Shown here in pieces: positions 11,126 through 20,945 of a stretch of DNA of 64,000 bases; the first letter of the stretch is position 1, and the number at the start of each line of letters is the position of its first letter. Location: assembly GCA_051530055.1 (NCBI GenBank), contig CM121342.1, forward strand, positions 186,001 through 250,000, written 5' to 3'. This stretch comes from Neoechinorhynchus agilis. Taxonomy: Eukaryota > Acanthocephala. The position numbers were made by a program, and so were the translations under genes. The notes beneath the pieces were generated by a model. That model ran no database searches, was not told the DNA's origin, and saw nothing but the letters and a program-made list of their open reading frames with translations.

Positions 11126-11428
11126 GCTGTCATGGCGCCGAGTCATTATGGCTGAGGTGCATTCATATCCATTGAGTACATGAGAAGGGGATTCGACCTT
11201 CTCGCTACAACGCCGACACGACTTGCCACGTTGATGGCCCATTCGGTTAAGGACTGAACCAACCTCTAAGAGCTGAAGCCGAAGCTTTACGTGCTTTACG
11301 TAAGAGTTGTACCGAGCTTGTCTATACCGAAACGATATAAGATTTCGGTCAACAAGCCCGTCCGTAAAGCACTCATGACCATGCGTTTGCTTCGTCGCGT
11401 CTTTACGTTTGGAATATTCCGCGTGAAT

Positions 11429-11887
11429 TTACTGACTAAGCTCGTGTTGGTCACTTAGCTTTTTGAGGTGGTCCGTTAGTGAACCGATCTCTTTGCGGAG
11501 ATCAATGGCGCTTCCGAATTTATCCAAAACTGCTCTCAAAGCATTGAACCGTGTGCACTGCACTTCCTGCTCCAGGCTTCTGAATCCTAGACCACCTTTT
11601 GAGAGTGGCACATAAAATGCGCCATCGCTGAGATTCCTCGGAAGCTTGGGGAGGTTCTTCAATTTAGATCTCCACAGCTCGTCGATACGTCTCAGGTTCG
11701 TGGACGATATATCCCATGAGGCTCCGAGCTTAGCCAACAGGGATGGCACCGCGTAATCATTCAATAGGTGCGCTGCCTGTGTTGGCGATACAAGGGCGCT
11801 CCTAGCAACGGCAAAAAGGTTTTCCAGTGCGCTTTTCGCTTCATCTAGTGTGGTCTCCTTCCACTGAGTGTCGCCTAGGTACTTCAC
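11429..11887 (-). pseudogene. R2-like thumb and linker fragment of E3
   Basis: This 152-residue frame has YLGDTQWKE, SPTQAAHLLNDYAVPSLLAKLG, LRRIDELWRSKLKNLPKLP and YVPLSKGGLGFRSLE. These are the conserved thumb landmarks that follow the RT in every R2-like copy here. It stops before the cysteine motif. A nearly identical sequence occurs in E5 on the other strand (34763-35353) and in unit B at 26997-27455. Confidence 0.78.
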
Positions 11888-12298
11888 TGGATCGCCTTCG
11901 ATGATGGCTTTGAGTACGACTCCGTTTATGCGGATACCGGACTTATGTCCACCACCAACTTTCTCCCTCTAGTGCTTTGCCGATATGTTTGACATTTTTC
12001 TGGGCTCAGAAAGAGCATGTTCTCTTTGAGCTTAACTTGAAGAATGTCAATAATTTTTGGACGTTCGCGTAATCATCCGCCAGTAGAAGGACATCGTCCA
12101 TGAAGATTGCGAACCTCTTGCAGTGCCTCGTCGACGCAAATCGCGAATAGCAATGGGGATAGCGGGGTCTCCTTGCTTCACTCCTCTTAGGAGCCTGATG
12201 GGATCTGAGGGCCTCGAATTAGACATGTGGATCCTCGTACGGCTTCCGCGGAATGTGTTCATCACATATCTGCTAAGATAGTGTTACGAAGTGGTTTC

Positions 12299-12778
12299 TC
12301 AAGCGCACCGTGCGACACAAAAGATTCGCCGTTCATTCTTATCGAAGGGGGTGTTGACCGTGAAATCGCAGGAGTATGCTGCGGCAGCAGCACCGAGGTG
12401 AACTTCCAGTAGTACATTCGCGTCCGAGACGCTAAGTGCAACGTTTTGATAGTACTCCATGTTGCTGTGTACCTCCGTTAAGGTCTTCGAAGATACCTTT
12501 CTCCATAACGAAGGGTTACCTAGTACATGGTAAGCGATCGCACAGAGTAACTGACGAGGACCTCTGCTCAGCTTAATGATCCTCAGGCCCATCTCCCTCG
12601 CTCTGGAGGTAGTAGGCACTTCAGTGCTACGCAGGCAGCACAAGTACTGTTCATACCGCGACGCTGCCGCATCCACAAAATCACCATTCGGTGGACCTTC
12701 TTTGTGTCTTAAGACACGTCCCTCGTTCTCGAGGTGACTGCGCTGTCGAGGATGTAAATCCTCTTTACCGAGAACCAC
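12299..12778 (-). pseudogene. OTU-like region of E3 fused to post-motif-A RT
   Basis: This 159-residue frame contains GLRIIKLSRGPRQLLCAIAY, HVLGNPSLWRKV and LGAAAAAYSCDFTVNTPF. The pattern resembles an OTU-type cysteine-protease fold (a loop before an S/A-hydrophobic helix, then a D-F-V strand). The position expected for the catalytic Cys is Gln. The frame ends with a join (NERRIF, then CVARCA) where most of the RT is deleted. The OTU assignment is an inference from pattern only. Confidence 0.5.
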
Positions 12779-13789
12779 GGTAACAAACTCGTACGGTTCG
12801 GCAACAGTAAAAAATGTTGGCTCGACAATACAGTCAAGTGCATAATGATCGCATTCACTCGCCGAACAAGACTATAGCGTACTCATCATGGAACTTTCAT
12901 GGCCGGCTGGTTTTACGTTACCTGCAAAGCCAGGTGATTCTTGGTCAGAGGGTGGGTTTTCTTCAACGTAGTCGTCCGTAGGCCGGGTCAAAGAGGTAGA
13001 CAACTCGATTGCACCATCTCCACACAAACTGTGCAAAGCGCTGTTCAGATTGTCCGCAGCTTGATCGATAAATTTTGCTGTATGACATGCATCCTCTCCC
13101 GGTACGTCATCGGATTCCTCGACTGTGCTGATTGCGGCTTCGTGTTCGTCTTCTTCGGTTATTGGCTCGAGGACTAGGGCGGCCCTTTCCTGTTATGAAT
13201 TATGATCATGGTTGCCATCGCTCAATGTGGGCCTTCAAATGAGCTTCTTCGCGTATGTTGCCACGTCGTACTGTCCGATCTTTTTCGCATTGAGTTAGAT
13301 GCGCACGCGCGCTAACGCATTTTCCGTACTCATTCATGTTGCACGCTCTGCAAAATATGTAATCTCGGATATTCCGTGAGCTCTTCTTATATGCGTTCTT
13401 TGTTTTTCACTTCCTTAGGTGCAGCCCAACACTCTTTGATTCGCTGTTCTTGAAGTCGCTACAGACAGGACCATGTAATCTGCCGAATTGTGTGTTCCGA
13501 GACCAGATGATCGGTGAAGACTCTCTTCTTCGTCTTTCCAACCGCATGAAATTCGCATGTATTCAGTTGCTCACTTCGGGCAGCGTGCTTTGCGTAAACA
13601 GGGCAGACAAGGGGCTCATCAGGATCAACGTTATGATCAATTTCGATCGGCGACGGTTATCATTCGTGACATAACCGGACTGATGAATTGAGTTGTTAAT
13701 TTCCAGCTGGCGTCATCTATAATAGAAAGCGCAACCCACGGTGGATTGGGGAGTAACATCTGACTTCTTTATTGTGGGTTTGTTTGGAA

Positions 13790-13821
13790 AAGTCATATTT
13801 ACGTCCACCGTTTACTCGCGT
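13790..13821 (-). pseudogene. 28S fragment at the 5' junction of E3 (unit A)
   Basis: The minus strand reads cgcgagtaaacggtggacgt, then aaatatgactt, matching 28S just upstream of the R2 cut. Only about 32 bp are recognisable. It gives E3 an R2-site 5' junction. Confidence 0.65.
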
Positions 13822-13856
13822 GTTTGTTAGAAATAGACGCTGGCATGACGGACCAG

Positions 13857-13955
13857 GGGTCCTGAGGCAAAACGTAAATTGATGTTGAGCGAGGGCCTGA
13901 TTGTATTTTAGAAAATTGATGTTGAGCGAGGGCCTGATTGTATTTTAGATGTTTA
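13857..13955. repeat. 36-bp direct duplication present only in unit A
   Basis: The phrase attgatgttgagcgagggcc with its gattgtattttag tail occurs twice here, at about 13877 and 13915. It occurs once at the matching place in unit B (about 29446). It is a simple recent difference between the two units. Confidence 0.85.
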
Positions 13956-14039
13956 CAAAACCTGAAGAGGAGACCGGCGAGTCTCGAAAATTCGATTAAA
14001 TAAATAAATGTCTGGGTGAAAGACGTCACAAAAACAATT

Positions 14040-14700
14040 TCCTGTATGTTATTTGCTTGAAATCAGAAGATATTGCATTAGCACGGGTTTTTTAATTATT
14101 AAACATATGACGTTTTTTTGCAACGAGTAAGCGGCGGACGTTGCGAAAAATCTAAAGCACAATAAAACCACTGCTGTCGATTTTGGTTTTAATGTATGCT
14201 ATTCGCTCAAAATAAGTTGATATGTCGTGAGCACGGTTTCTAATTTTTGAGCAGATGAGGTCATATTTTTGATGTAAAAACGAAAAAACTGAAACACCAA
14301 TTATACGCTGCCGTTGATTTTTGTTTTCCTGGATGTTATTTGCTCGAAATCGGAAGATGTTGCTTGAGCAAGTGTTTTAATTTTTAAAACTTATGGCGCT
14401 CTTTGCAACGAGTTAGCGGCGGGCGTAACTTTGACTGCAGCAATAAAACACTGCAGTTGATATCTGTTTTCCTGTATGTTATTTTCGAGCTTTTTCGTTG
14501 TTTATACCGAAAACATATTAAATCCATTGTCATAGTTACGCATCAGTTTTAAAAATTAAAACACGTGCTCATGCAAAATACCGTGATTTATAGCAAATAA
14601 TATACCGCAAAACCGAGTCGACTGCAGCGTTTTATTGCTACTTGATTTTCCTCATTTTTATATCGAAAGCACGTTAAATCCATAACGGGTTTACCAATAA
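14040..14700. repeat. Satellite of about 135-140 bp (family S137), unit A block
   Basis: Repeated landmarks are ctgttttcctgtatgttatt, tgctcgaaatcggaagat, gagcacg-tgtt and gatgacgtcat-like text. The same family forms a longer array at 48605-49920. Two monomers contain 28S-like stretches, cgagtaagcggcggacgttg at 14124 and cgagttagcggcgggcgtaa at 14409. Confidence 0.8.
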
Positions 14701-15033
14701 GAGAGTAGTTACGTCCGGCTTAGATTTGTTGAGATGTAGTGTAAAATGAACAGCATCATTGAACGTTGTCCCATCTTGCTTGGTGGATCCATGGCATGAA
14801 AAACTTGCAAGCGGGTAAGACTTGAAAAGCTTTTTGAGTTTTTGTCATGCGACGATTTCATTGATGTTATCGACTTTTGTTGACGTTTTCAAATTCAATG
14901 ATCTTTCACGTTTGTTACTTTTTACGAATTCAACAAATGCGGGTTTCGACTTCAATACGAATGGCATAAATCGCCTTATATGTTTCTATTTTTTAAATTT
15001 TTTTCATTTAGTTAACATTAATGACACGTTTAT
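14701..15033. repeat. Short dispersed motif plus partial 455-bp satellite monomer
   Basis: 14740-14810 repeats the ccatcttgcttggtggatcc block seen near 7318. From 14805 the sequence agcgggtaagac, then gatctttcacgtttg, is a truncated monomer of the 455-bp satellite. Confidence 0.65.
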
Positions 15034-16340
15034 TTATTTGTGAGTTAATAAAGCAAAGGAACCATGTATCTTTGGGTCCTCCGAACACTCTAATGAGCAG
15101 GGGTTGTGTCTTTTGTCCGGTTCATGATTATTTAAATTTTGACGTCCAAACAGATCTTGAACGTTGTTTCGCTTTTTTGGTAGATTTTTTGGTGTGCTAG
15201 TTGATTTTGATTTGTTCGATTTTGGTTGGTTTAATTTGTAGTTGTTGTCTTTTGTTCTTTCCTCTAAATCAATTCGCATTTGGAGGATTGAGCAGTGAGG
15301 AAAAAAGAGCGGAGGTACAGATTTGTGCGAGGAACTGAAGGATGGAAAATGTTGGGACTACGAGTGTTGTAAGTGTGAGAAAAGGAGAAATGTGAGGCGC
15401 TTTGAGTGCTTTTGAAAGATTAGAGAGAGGTGTTTCTAAGGGCGCACCTCTTGTTAAAAGTATTACTTTTTTATGAATTATTGTTTAGGTCTACACCCGG
15501 TAAATGATTATTTATTAAAGACGTTTCGAACCTCGACGGGTTCATAATCAAACGTCTACAGAAATAATCATTTACCCGGTGCAGACCTAATCAATAATTC
15601 CAATGACATTCCCCGGTACCTCAACTATCGACATTAAGTTTTTTGAATAGTTTAGAAGAAAAATTGCAGAAGGTTGGATATGCGTAGGTGAGTGTTGGTA
15701 GGATGGCGGACATTTAGAAGTACTTAAGGATTTTGGATGATAATCCAATTTAAGGAGTTGGAGGCGATTAAGAAGATAGAGCTTAATGGGCTCTTTGTGC
15801 AACAATATTGATGTGTGCTTGCCCCACTTCAGATTTTTCTGAAAATAAATACCAAGTGCTGTTTGATTGAGAGAGTAACTCGGAAGAGCTGCAAGTCGCC
15901 GCATGTGCATGAGTCTCTCCTCCGATTCAGGCCGTAGACTCATGGGTTGATTGTGCGATGGCAAAAAATTACTTTTTATATAGTGTGGTGCGAGGGAGAG
16001 GCGGATTGAATCTGTTCGGACATCGCATATTTCGGACAGGTTCCCTTGGCGAGATGAACGGGAGAAATTTACATGGAAGGGAACGCAGGGAGGTCATGTA
16101 TTTATCGAAGATTTTGGAAAGGTGTTCTTCGATCGGTGGGAGGTCCTTGGAGCAAATTTTGCAGGCTTGCTTATTTAAGGAGGAAAGCAAGCGCAGTTGA
16201 TGGGTGGATAAATTGCAAAAGGTTGGGTATGCATATGAGATTGCAGGGACCACAACGGACCAATAGAAATGTGCTAGATCGCGTGGGCTGACTCCGAGGA
16301 AACGCAAGCGCTTGATAAAATACAATTTAGCAGCAACACA
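15034..16340 (-). mobile_element. CR1/jockey-like LINE remnant (unit A)
   Basis: The minus frame 16325-15969 reads KRLRFLGVSPRDLAHFYWSVVVPAISYAYPTF, then LRLLSSLNKQACKI and NRFNPPLPRTTLYKK. This is the C-terminal RT and tail pattern of CR1/jockey-type LINEs, with a product distinct from the R2-like copies. A second, frame-broken version of the same region follows at 15964-15587 (LGIYFQKNLKWGKHTSILL, LYLLNRL), so part is duplicated head to tail. The last part, 15279-15034, encodes a Lys/Asn-rich tail of 81 residues that I cannot assign. Unit B lacks 15454-15839. Confidence 0.6.
15480..15595. repeat. 116-bp imperfect palindrome with hammerhead-like centre
   Basis: The left arm (15480-15513, tttaggtctacacccggtaa...) is complementary to the right arm (15562-15595). 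Inside lie agacgttt and aaacgtct, and at the centre gaacc-tcgac-gggttc. The minus strand reads GATTATGAACCCGTCGAGG, then TTCGAAAC, which resembles a degenerate hammerhead core. A related single arm and centre occur at about 48330-48400. It lies inside the block missing from unit B. Confidence 0.7.
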
Positions 16341-18357
16341 CCTATTCAGGAAATTTTCGAGGCACTCGAAAAAGGGCAGGTTATCTCTAATTGGTTTGTT
16401 CTTTTCGCCGCCTCAGCGGTCTATCATTGCGACTTCGTTATTTATAACAACGATTGCAAGCATCCGAAGAGTCATGTGTACTGGTGCCACTTCAAATGTC
16501 TTTACTCTATGGGAAGACAAAAATGGCCTCTTTCCATGCGTTCGTTGCCTCGGTTTAACTAAAAACCATGCACGTTCAATCAACGCAAAACGAAATAGAG
16601 CGCTGTACTTTTCGGACACCGTGAAGCTAGCTAAAGAGACGTTTAAGGGTTCTCAACAGAGAGAATGCGCTTTAAATCCTGCCGAAGTCACCTTTCACAA
16701 TTCTTTCCAACTAATAACGTATCACGAGATTGAACAAGCAATTAAAAGAATTAAATCTTCTGCAGCAGGTCGTCACAAGATAACATTACGACAGATTAGA
16801 GCCTTTGACCCAACGCTATGTGGCATGACTGTTTTGCTAAGCACTATAATACACAGCGGGTTTCCTCCCGACCCACTTCACGAGTCCAAAACAATAATGA
16901 TCCCAAAATCAAACGCTTCTTCCCACAAATTTAAGTCGATAGGTGGATGGAAGCCGATCACTATCTCGTCGCAATTCGTGCGTATACTTCATCGCGTCCT
17001 GCTGAAACGATTGAAGGAATCCTGCAAACTGAACGAAGGCCAGGCCGCGTTTGACCCTTCTGCATGTTCCTGCAACCTTCGTATTATAAAGGCTGTTATC
17101 CGACAATGTCGCGCCCGTAAAGTGCCACTCTCAGTAGCAGTACTCGACATTACGTCCGCCTTTGATACTGTCGCTCACTGTGCCCTCGATTCTGCACTCC
17201 GCAGTAAGAATTGCCCGGAGTATCTACGCAGATATATAATGGCGTCTCATTCTTCTGGTTACACTCGCATCAAGTTGAACGGTCAGCCACCGTCAGTGTC
17301 GATTCGTTTTAGCAGAGGGGTCAAACAGGGTGATCCTCTTTCACCCCCTTTATTTGCTTTAATAATGGACGATATCCTCGACGACCTGTCGAATTCACAG
17401 TTAGGGTGCAAGCTGCGGAATGATTTATCTCTTTCCCACCTTGTGTATGCCGACGATGTCCTCTTTTTGGCGGACAACGACTCAAATCTTATAGTGATGG
17501 TCGATATGATTGTAAGCGGACTGCAACGAAAGGAACTTTCACTGTCTGTCGAAAAATGTTGCCACTATAGCCACACGTATAACAATGGCAAACTTTGCAT
17601 CAAATACAAAGCGACAATACACATATCCGGTAGTCCTGTTAGCCCAGTCATTGAAGGGGAACCTGTGAAATATCTCGGAGGTCACCCGTGGAAAAACACG
17701 TCGTTTGAACAGGCTTCACTTGAACTGGGCAGGCTCTTTAATGAGGTCAAAGATGCGCAGTTGCACCGAACGCAATCGGCACATTTAATAAACGACTACG
17801 CAGGCCCCGTATATGTTGGAAAAATCGCCGCCGCTTGGGGCTTTTCGCCCACTGATTTCACTAAGATCGATATTATGTGGAGAACGCGGCTTAAGAGCAT
17901 ATTGCAGCTGCCCGACACGTTTCGGACGGTGCGTTTCACCTACCACTGTCTGGGTTATCGATCAATCTACAACGAAATCATGGCGATGCGCTTTAATTCC
18001 GTTCAAAAAGTGCTGGCCCGGTTTAATGGCCTTGTCAATGTCTCAAAGGAGGTAACGCAAATTAATAAGTTCCTCGAAGGTCTAGGAATCAACGAACAAT
18101 GCGGGAGCTTGAATGTCAATATAAACATTAATTCTTCTATTCACAGATCATTGATAAGTCTCTGGAAAGAGGCAATGACTCAAAGTCAAGGGCTCGACTG
18201 TTTCACGAATGGCATGTTCGAACGGAATTTAATCTCCTTCCGGTATCGGCAAGACCGGTACAGTTCATATGTCGAACAAGTAAAGCTACGGCTTCAATTA
18301 TTGGACGTAGGTTCGGTGTTGGCACGAATGGATCCCAAGCAGAAAAAGTCATGCTGA
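16312..18357 (+). CDS. R2-like reverse transcriptase and thumb, 681-residue open frame
   Basis: This is the longest open frame in the window. The first 60 or so residues are not element-like; the true sequence enters at NVFTLWEDKNGLFPCVR (residues 62-78). The RT follows: ITLRQIRAFDP (157-167), KTIMIPKS (193-200), GQAAF (243-247), motif A AVLDITSAFD (276-285, Asp279), GVKQGDPLSPPLF (336-348) and YADD (379-382). Next come the thumb (QSAHLINDYAGP, MWRTRLKSIL) and FRYRQDRYSSYVEQVKLRLQLL. The frame stops inside the cysteine motif (KKSC, then TGA), before the RLE. A segment between residues 125 and 140 is shorter than in sister copies. Catalytic RT residues are intact, but without the N-terminal fingers and RLE the protein is incomplete. 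Confidence 0.8.
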   Translation: MIKYNLAATHLFRKFSRHSKKGRLSLIGLFFSPPQRSIIATSLFITTIASIRRVMCTGATSNVFTLWEDKNGLFPCVRCLGLTKNHARSINAKRNRALYFSDTVKLAKETFKGSQQRECALNPAEVTFHNSFQLITYHEIEQAIKRIKSSAAGRHKITLRQIRAFDPTLCGMTVLLSTIIHSGFPPDPLHESKTIMIPKSNASSHKFKSIGGWKPITISSQFVRILHRVLLKRLKESCKLNEGQAAFDPSACSCNLRIIKAVIRQCRARKVPLSVAVLDITSAFDTVAHCALDSALRSKNCPEYLRRYIMASHSSGYTRIKLNGQPPSVSIRFSRGVKQGDPLSPPLFALIMDDILDDLSNSQLGCKLRNDLSLSHLVYADDVLFLADNDSNLIVMVDMIVSGLQRKELSLSVEKCCHYSHTYNNGKLCIKYKATIHISGSPVSPVIEGEPVKYLGGHPWKNTSFEQASLELGRLFNEVKDAQLHRTQSAHLINDYAGPVYVGKIAAAWGFSPTDFTKIDIMWRTRLKSILQLPDTFRTVRFTYHCLGYRSIYNEIMAMRFNSVQKVLARFNGLVNVSKEVTQINKFLEGLGINEQCGSLNVNININSSIHRSLISLWKEAMTQSQGLDCFTNGMFERNLISFRYRQDRYSSYVEQVKLRLQLLDVGSVLARMDPKQKKSC

Positions 18358-18664
18358 AACTGCACGGCTCCAAATGAGACACAAGTTCATGTGTTGAACA
18401 TGTGTGACCACTCCTCAACATCGATATCCAAAAGACATGATCATGTGCAGAGTCGACTTACTTAGACTCTGAAGAAGGAACAAGGCGTAGACTTCGAGGT
18501 CGTCAAAGGAAATAGATTCCATGATTCGGCCGGCAATCTTTACAAGCCAGATCTTATCCTGCATTGCAAGCACACTGGTACAGTACATTGGGTTAAGAGG
18601 CACCTATAGCCATTCTCTTCTTAAGCGGCTTCGGATCCTACACATAGACATACGTACTGCACGA
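16345..18664 (+). mobile_element. R2-like LINE copy E4 (unit A), longest open RT frame
   Basis: The copy starts 5'-truncated in the OTU-like tail (FAASAVYHCDFVIYN in frame near 16408-16450). It runs through the pre-RT FPCVRCLGL module, a complete RT and the thumb to the cysteine motif at 18347-18400. An in-frame TGA sits where sister copies have Trp or Arg inside C-x2-C. The RLE then shows KPDLILHCKHTGTV near 18543-18585, followed by an internal deletion and the tail GTYSHSLLKRLRIL near 18598-18640. The next copy, E5, begins at about 18665. It is a decayed but comparatively recent LINE. Confidence 0.85.
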
Positions 18665-18717
18665 GGCGGCGTAATCGAGCCCTGCATTTCGCGAACACTC
18701 CAAGGCTTGCGGACGAG

Positions 18718-19170
18718 GTGTTCAAGGATGCAAAGCGGCGAGATTGTACACTTAGCATTGATCACACAGTGGATCATTATAGAAAGCTATTCGAAGGGGA
18801 TGATCAAGCTCATACCAGGCCGGCTACTTCTGAACCTACAACGGATGAGCGGTGGCCGTCAATCACAGTGGTGGAGGTTAAAAATGCCTTGAAAGGCATA
18901 AAGACCTCAAGCGCTTCTGGGCCCGACCGAATAACGGTGAGAGACATCCGTGCCTTCGACCCGTGCTTGGTTGGGATGACGTTGTTGTTCAACTTCGTCA
19001 TGCAAACTGGTCGACCACCACAGTCGTGGTTCGAGTTGAAAACTCTACTTTTGCCAAAGGCGAGCGCGCCACCAGCGAAGCTAAAAACTCAGAGTGGCTG
19101 GAGACCTATAGCGATCTCCTCCATTATAATACGGATCCTGCACCGCATTCTAGTTGGAAGGCTTCGATGA
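18718..19170 (+). pseudogene. RT finger region of E5
   Basis: This 150-residue frame reads DHTVDHYRKLFEGD, SITVVEVKNALKGIKTSSASGPDRITVRDIRAFDP, LLLPKASAPPAKL and GWRPIAISSIIIRILHRILVGRL. That covers RT motifs 0-2 of RLE-type LINEs. It ends just before the GQTAF motif. The unit B copy at 33860-34312 differs by one residue (Ser to Pro in SSASGPDR). Confidence 0.75.
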
Positions 19171-19636
19171 GTATGCAGCCTCGATGATGGACAAACGGCG
19201 TTTGACCCTTCGGCATGTTTTGCTAATTTACTAACTTTGCGGAGCGTAGTAAGAGAGAAAAGGGCAAACAAGCAACCTCTTGCAGTTGCCGTGCCGGTCA
19301 ACACCCCCTTCGATAAGAATGAACGGCGAATCTTTTGTGTCGCACGGTGCGCTTGAGGAACCACTTCGTAACACTATCTTAGCAGATATGTGATGAACAC
19401 ATTCCGCGGAAGCCGTACGAGGATCCACATGTCTAATTCGAGGCCCTCAGATCCCATCAGGCTCCTAAGAGGAGTGAAGCAAGGAGACCCCGCTATCCCC
19501 ATTGCTATTCGCGATTTGCGTCGACGAGGCACTGCAAGAGGTTCGCAATCTTCATGGACGATGTCCTTCTACTGGCGGATGATTACGCGAACGTCCAAAA
19601 ATTATTGACATTCTTCAAGTTAAGCTCAAAGAGAAC

Positions 19637-20140
19637 ATGCTCTTTCTGAGCCCAGAAAAATGTCAAACATATCGGCAAAGCTATAAATGCGGGAAGCTGG
19701 TAGTGGACATGGAGTCCGGTATCCGCATAAACGGAGTCGTACTCAAAGCCATCATCGAAGGCGATCCAGTGAAGTACCTAGGCGACACTCAGTGGAAGGA
19801 GACCACACTAGATGAAGCGAAAAGCGCACTGGAAAACCTTTTTGCCGTTGCTAGGAGCGCCCTTGTATCGCCCACACAGGCAGCGCACCTATTGAATGAT
19901 TACGCGGTGCCATCCCTGTTGGCTAAGCTCGGAGCCTCATGGGATATATCGTCCACGAACCTGGAGACGCATCGACGAGCTGGGTGGAGATCTAAATTCG
20001 AAGAACCTCCCCAAGCTTCCGAGGAATCTCAGCGATGGCGCATTTTATCTGCCACTCTCAAAAGGTGGTCTAGGATTCAGAAGCCTAGAGCACGAAGTGC
20101 AGTGCACACGGCTCAATGCATTGAGAGCGGTGCTGGATAA
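19637..20140 (+). pseudogene. RT tail and thumb of E5 (unit A)
   Basis: The 167-residue frame has FLSPEKCQTYRQSYKCG, EGDPVKYLGDTQWKE and SPTQAAHLLNDYAVPSLLAKLG. After STNL it runs out of frame, because extra bases have been gained near 19965-20000 relative to unit B. The unit B equivalent continues correctly to 35353. Confidence 0.7.
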
Positions 20141-20228
20141 ATTCGGAGGCGCCATTGATCTCCGCAAAGAGATCGGTTCGGTAACAGACCACCTCAAAAA
20201 GCTTAGTGACCAACCCGAGCTTAGTCAG

Positions 20229-20611
20229 AAATCCGGAAAACATTCCGGGTCCAAGACGCGACGGCAAACGGCCGGTTTGCGGCCACGACGGTTTGCCGAC
20301 CGAACTCAACGTTCAAGAGGACAAGCTCGGCAAGAATTTGCCGCAGATCATGGAAGTTCCGGTCAGCTCGACACCGACCAAACCGGCAAACCGAAATTTG
20401 ACCATCAACGGCAAGCTCGCCGGCAAGCACGAGAAGACGAATCCATTCCGGCCACGATGAGTACACCGTCGACGCCGACTTTGCCGCCCTGATAGTGACC
20501 AAAACAGTGCCGAACATGAAGTCGTCTTAGCCAAATTGAGGCCGAAGAACCACGATGACGAGGCCGTAATCAAGGAACGATCTCATTTGCCGCCTGTCCG
20601 AAAAGAAGGTA
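20229..20611. other. Anomalous segment replacing the RLE region of E5 in unit A
   Basis: At this position unit B has a readable RLE sequence (35349-35805). Here only scattered anchors survive in the same order (aagacgcgac, gacaagctcgg, gaccatcaacg, cgagaag, gatgagtacacc, atgacgaggcc, gatctcattt), separated by CG-rich filler such as gccggcaag and cgacgg. The stretch is shorter and richer in CCG/CGG than its neighbours. It looks like corrupted consensus more than ordinary divergence. Confidence 0.65.
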
Positions 20612-20899
20612 AATAGCAGACGTTGCTGTCCACTACGAGACTTGAAGAGATCGTGGTGAAGCTGTCATGAAGGGCAAGGAAGACAAGTACGAACCAATTG
20701 TTCCGGTAGTGGCCGCACACTTTAAAGTTGAACAACATAAAGTTGCCACTATTGGTCTCGCAGTGGGGTCACGTGGGACATTTACCCAATCCTTGCTCCG
20801 CCGCCTCAAGCTCCTCTCTATGGGGAATAAAACGGCGTTGAATATGGCAAAAAAAGCGGCAAAACAGTCGTTGGCCGTATTCCACGCTTTTATGGGCTC

Positions 20900-20945
20900 G
20901 CAGTGTCGGACTTTACTTTGGGCGATGCAAATCAATTCAATGCGA
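20900..20945. other. Junction between tandem units A and B
   Basis: The end of E5 (tgggctcgcagtgtcggact, then ttactttggg) passes directly into cgatgcaaatcaattcaatg of NA-b. The left outer edge (5318-5345) has tagtgtcggacttcactttc followed by gcgatgcaaatc. The right outer edge (36091-36110) has cagtgtcggactttactttg. About 18 bp are shared between the two breakpoints. Confidence 0.85.

Larger units (their letters stand above)
11135..13789 (-). mobile_element. R2-like LINE copy E3 (unit A), nearly full span but internally deleted
   Basis: Reading the minus strand from the 28S-like junction at 13790: a degenerate N-terminal finger (LVCPVY...DHLVSEHT...ITWSC, about 13630-13460), an OTU-like region (12778-12330), an abrupt join into the RT after motif A (near 12315), then KQGDPAI-like text near 12170, SPEKCQTYRQS near 11990, the thumb (11887-11429) and the cysteine motif ahead of the RLE (near 11250-11170). 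The RT fingers and first palm motifs are deleted and frames are broken. The RLE core is missing. Confidence 0.82.
18665..20905 (+). mobile_element. R2-like LINE copy E5 (unit A), 5'-truncated
   Basis: Starting at RALHFANTPRLADEVFKDAKR (about 18676-18735), it carries the pre-RT linker (DHTVDHYRKLFEGDD), RT fingers to WRPIAIS (18738-19120), a damaged palm, the thumb (19780-20100), and after a corrupted stretch the RLE C-terminus (GLAVGSRGTFTQSLLRRLKLL, 20752-20815). The RT is broken by frame changes, and motif A is replaced by a foreign block at 19294-19335. The RLE core region 20229-20611 does not read as protein, whereas unit B keeps it. Confidence 0.8.

Noticed and set aside
14822-15043. 73-residue Phe/Leu-rich frame as a small membrane protein
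   Set aside because: It sits in a partial 455-bp satellite monomer and appears identically in unit B because of the duplication.
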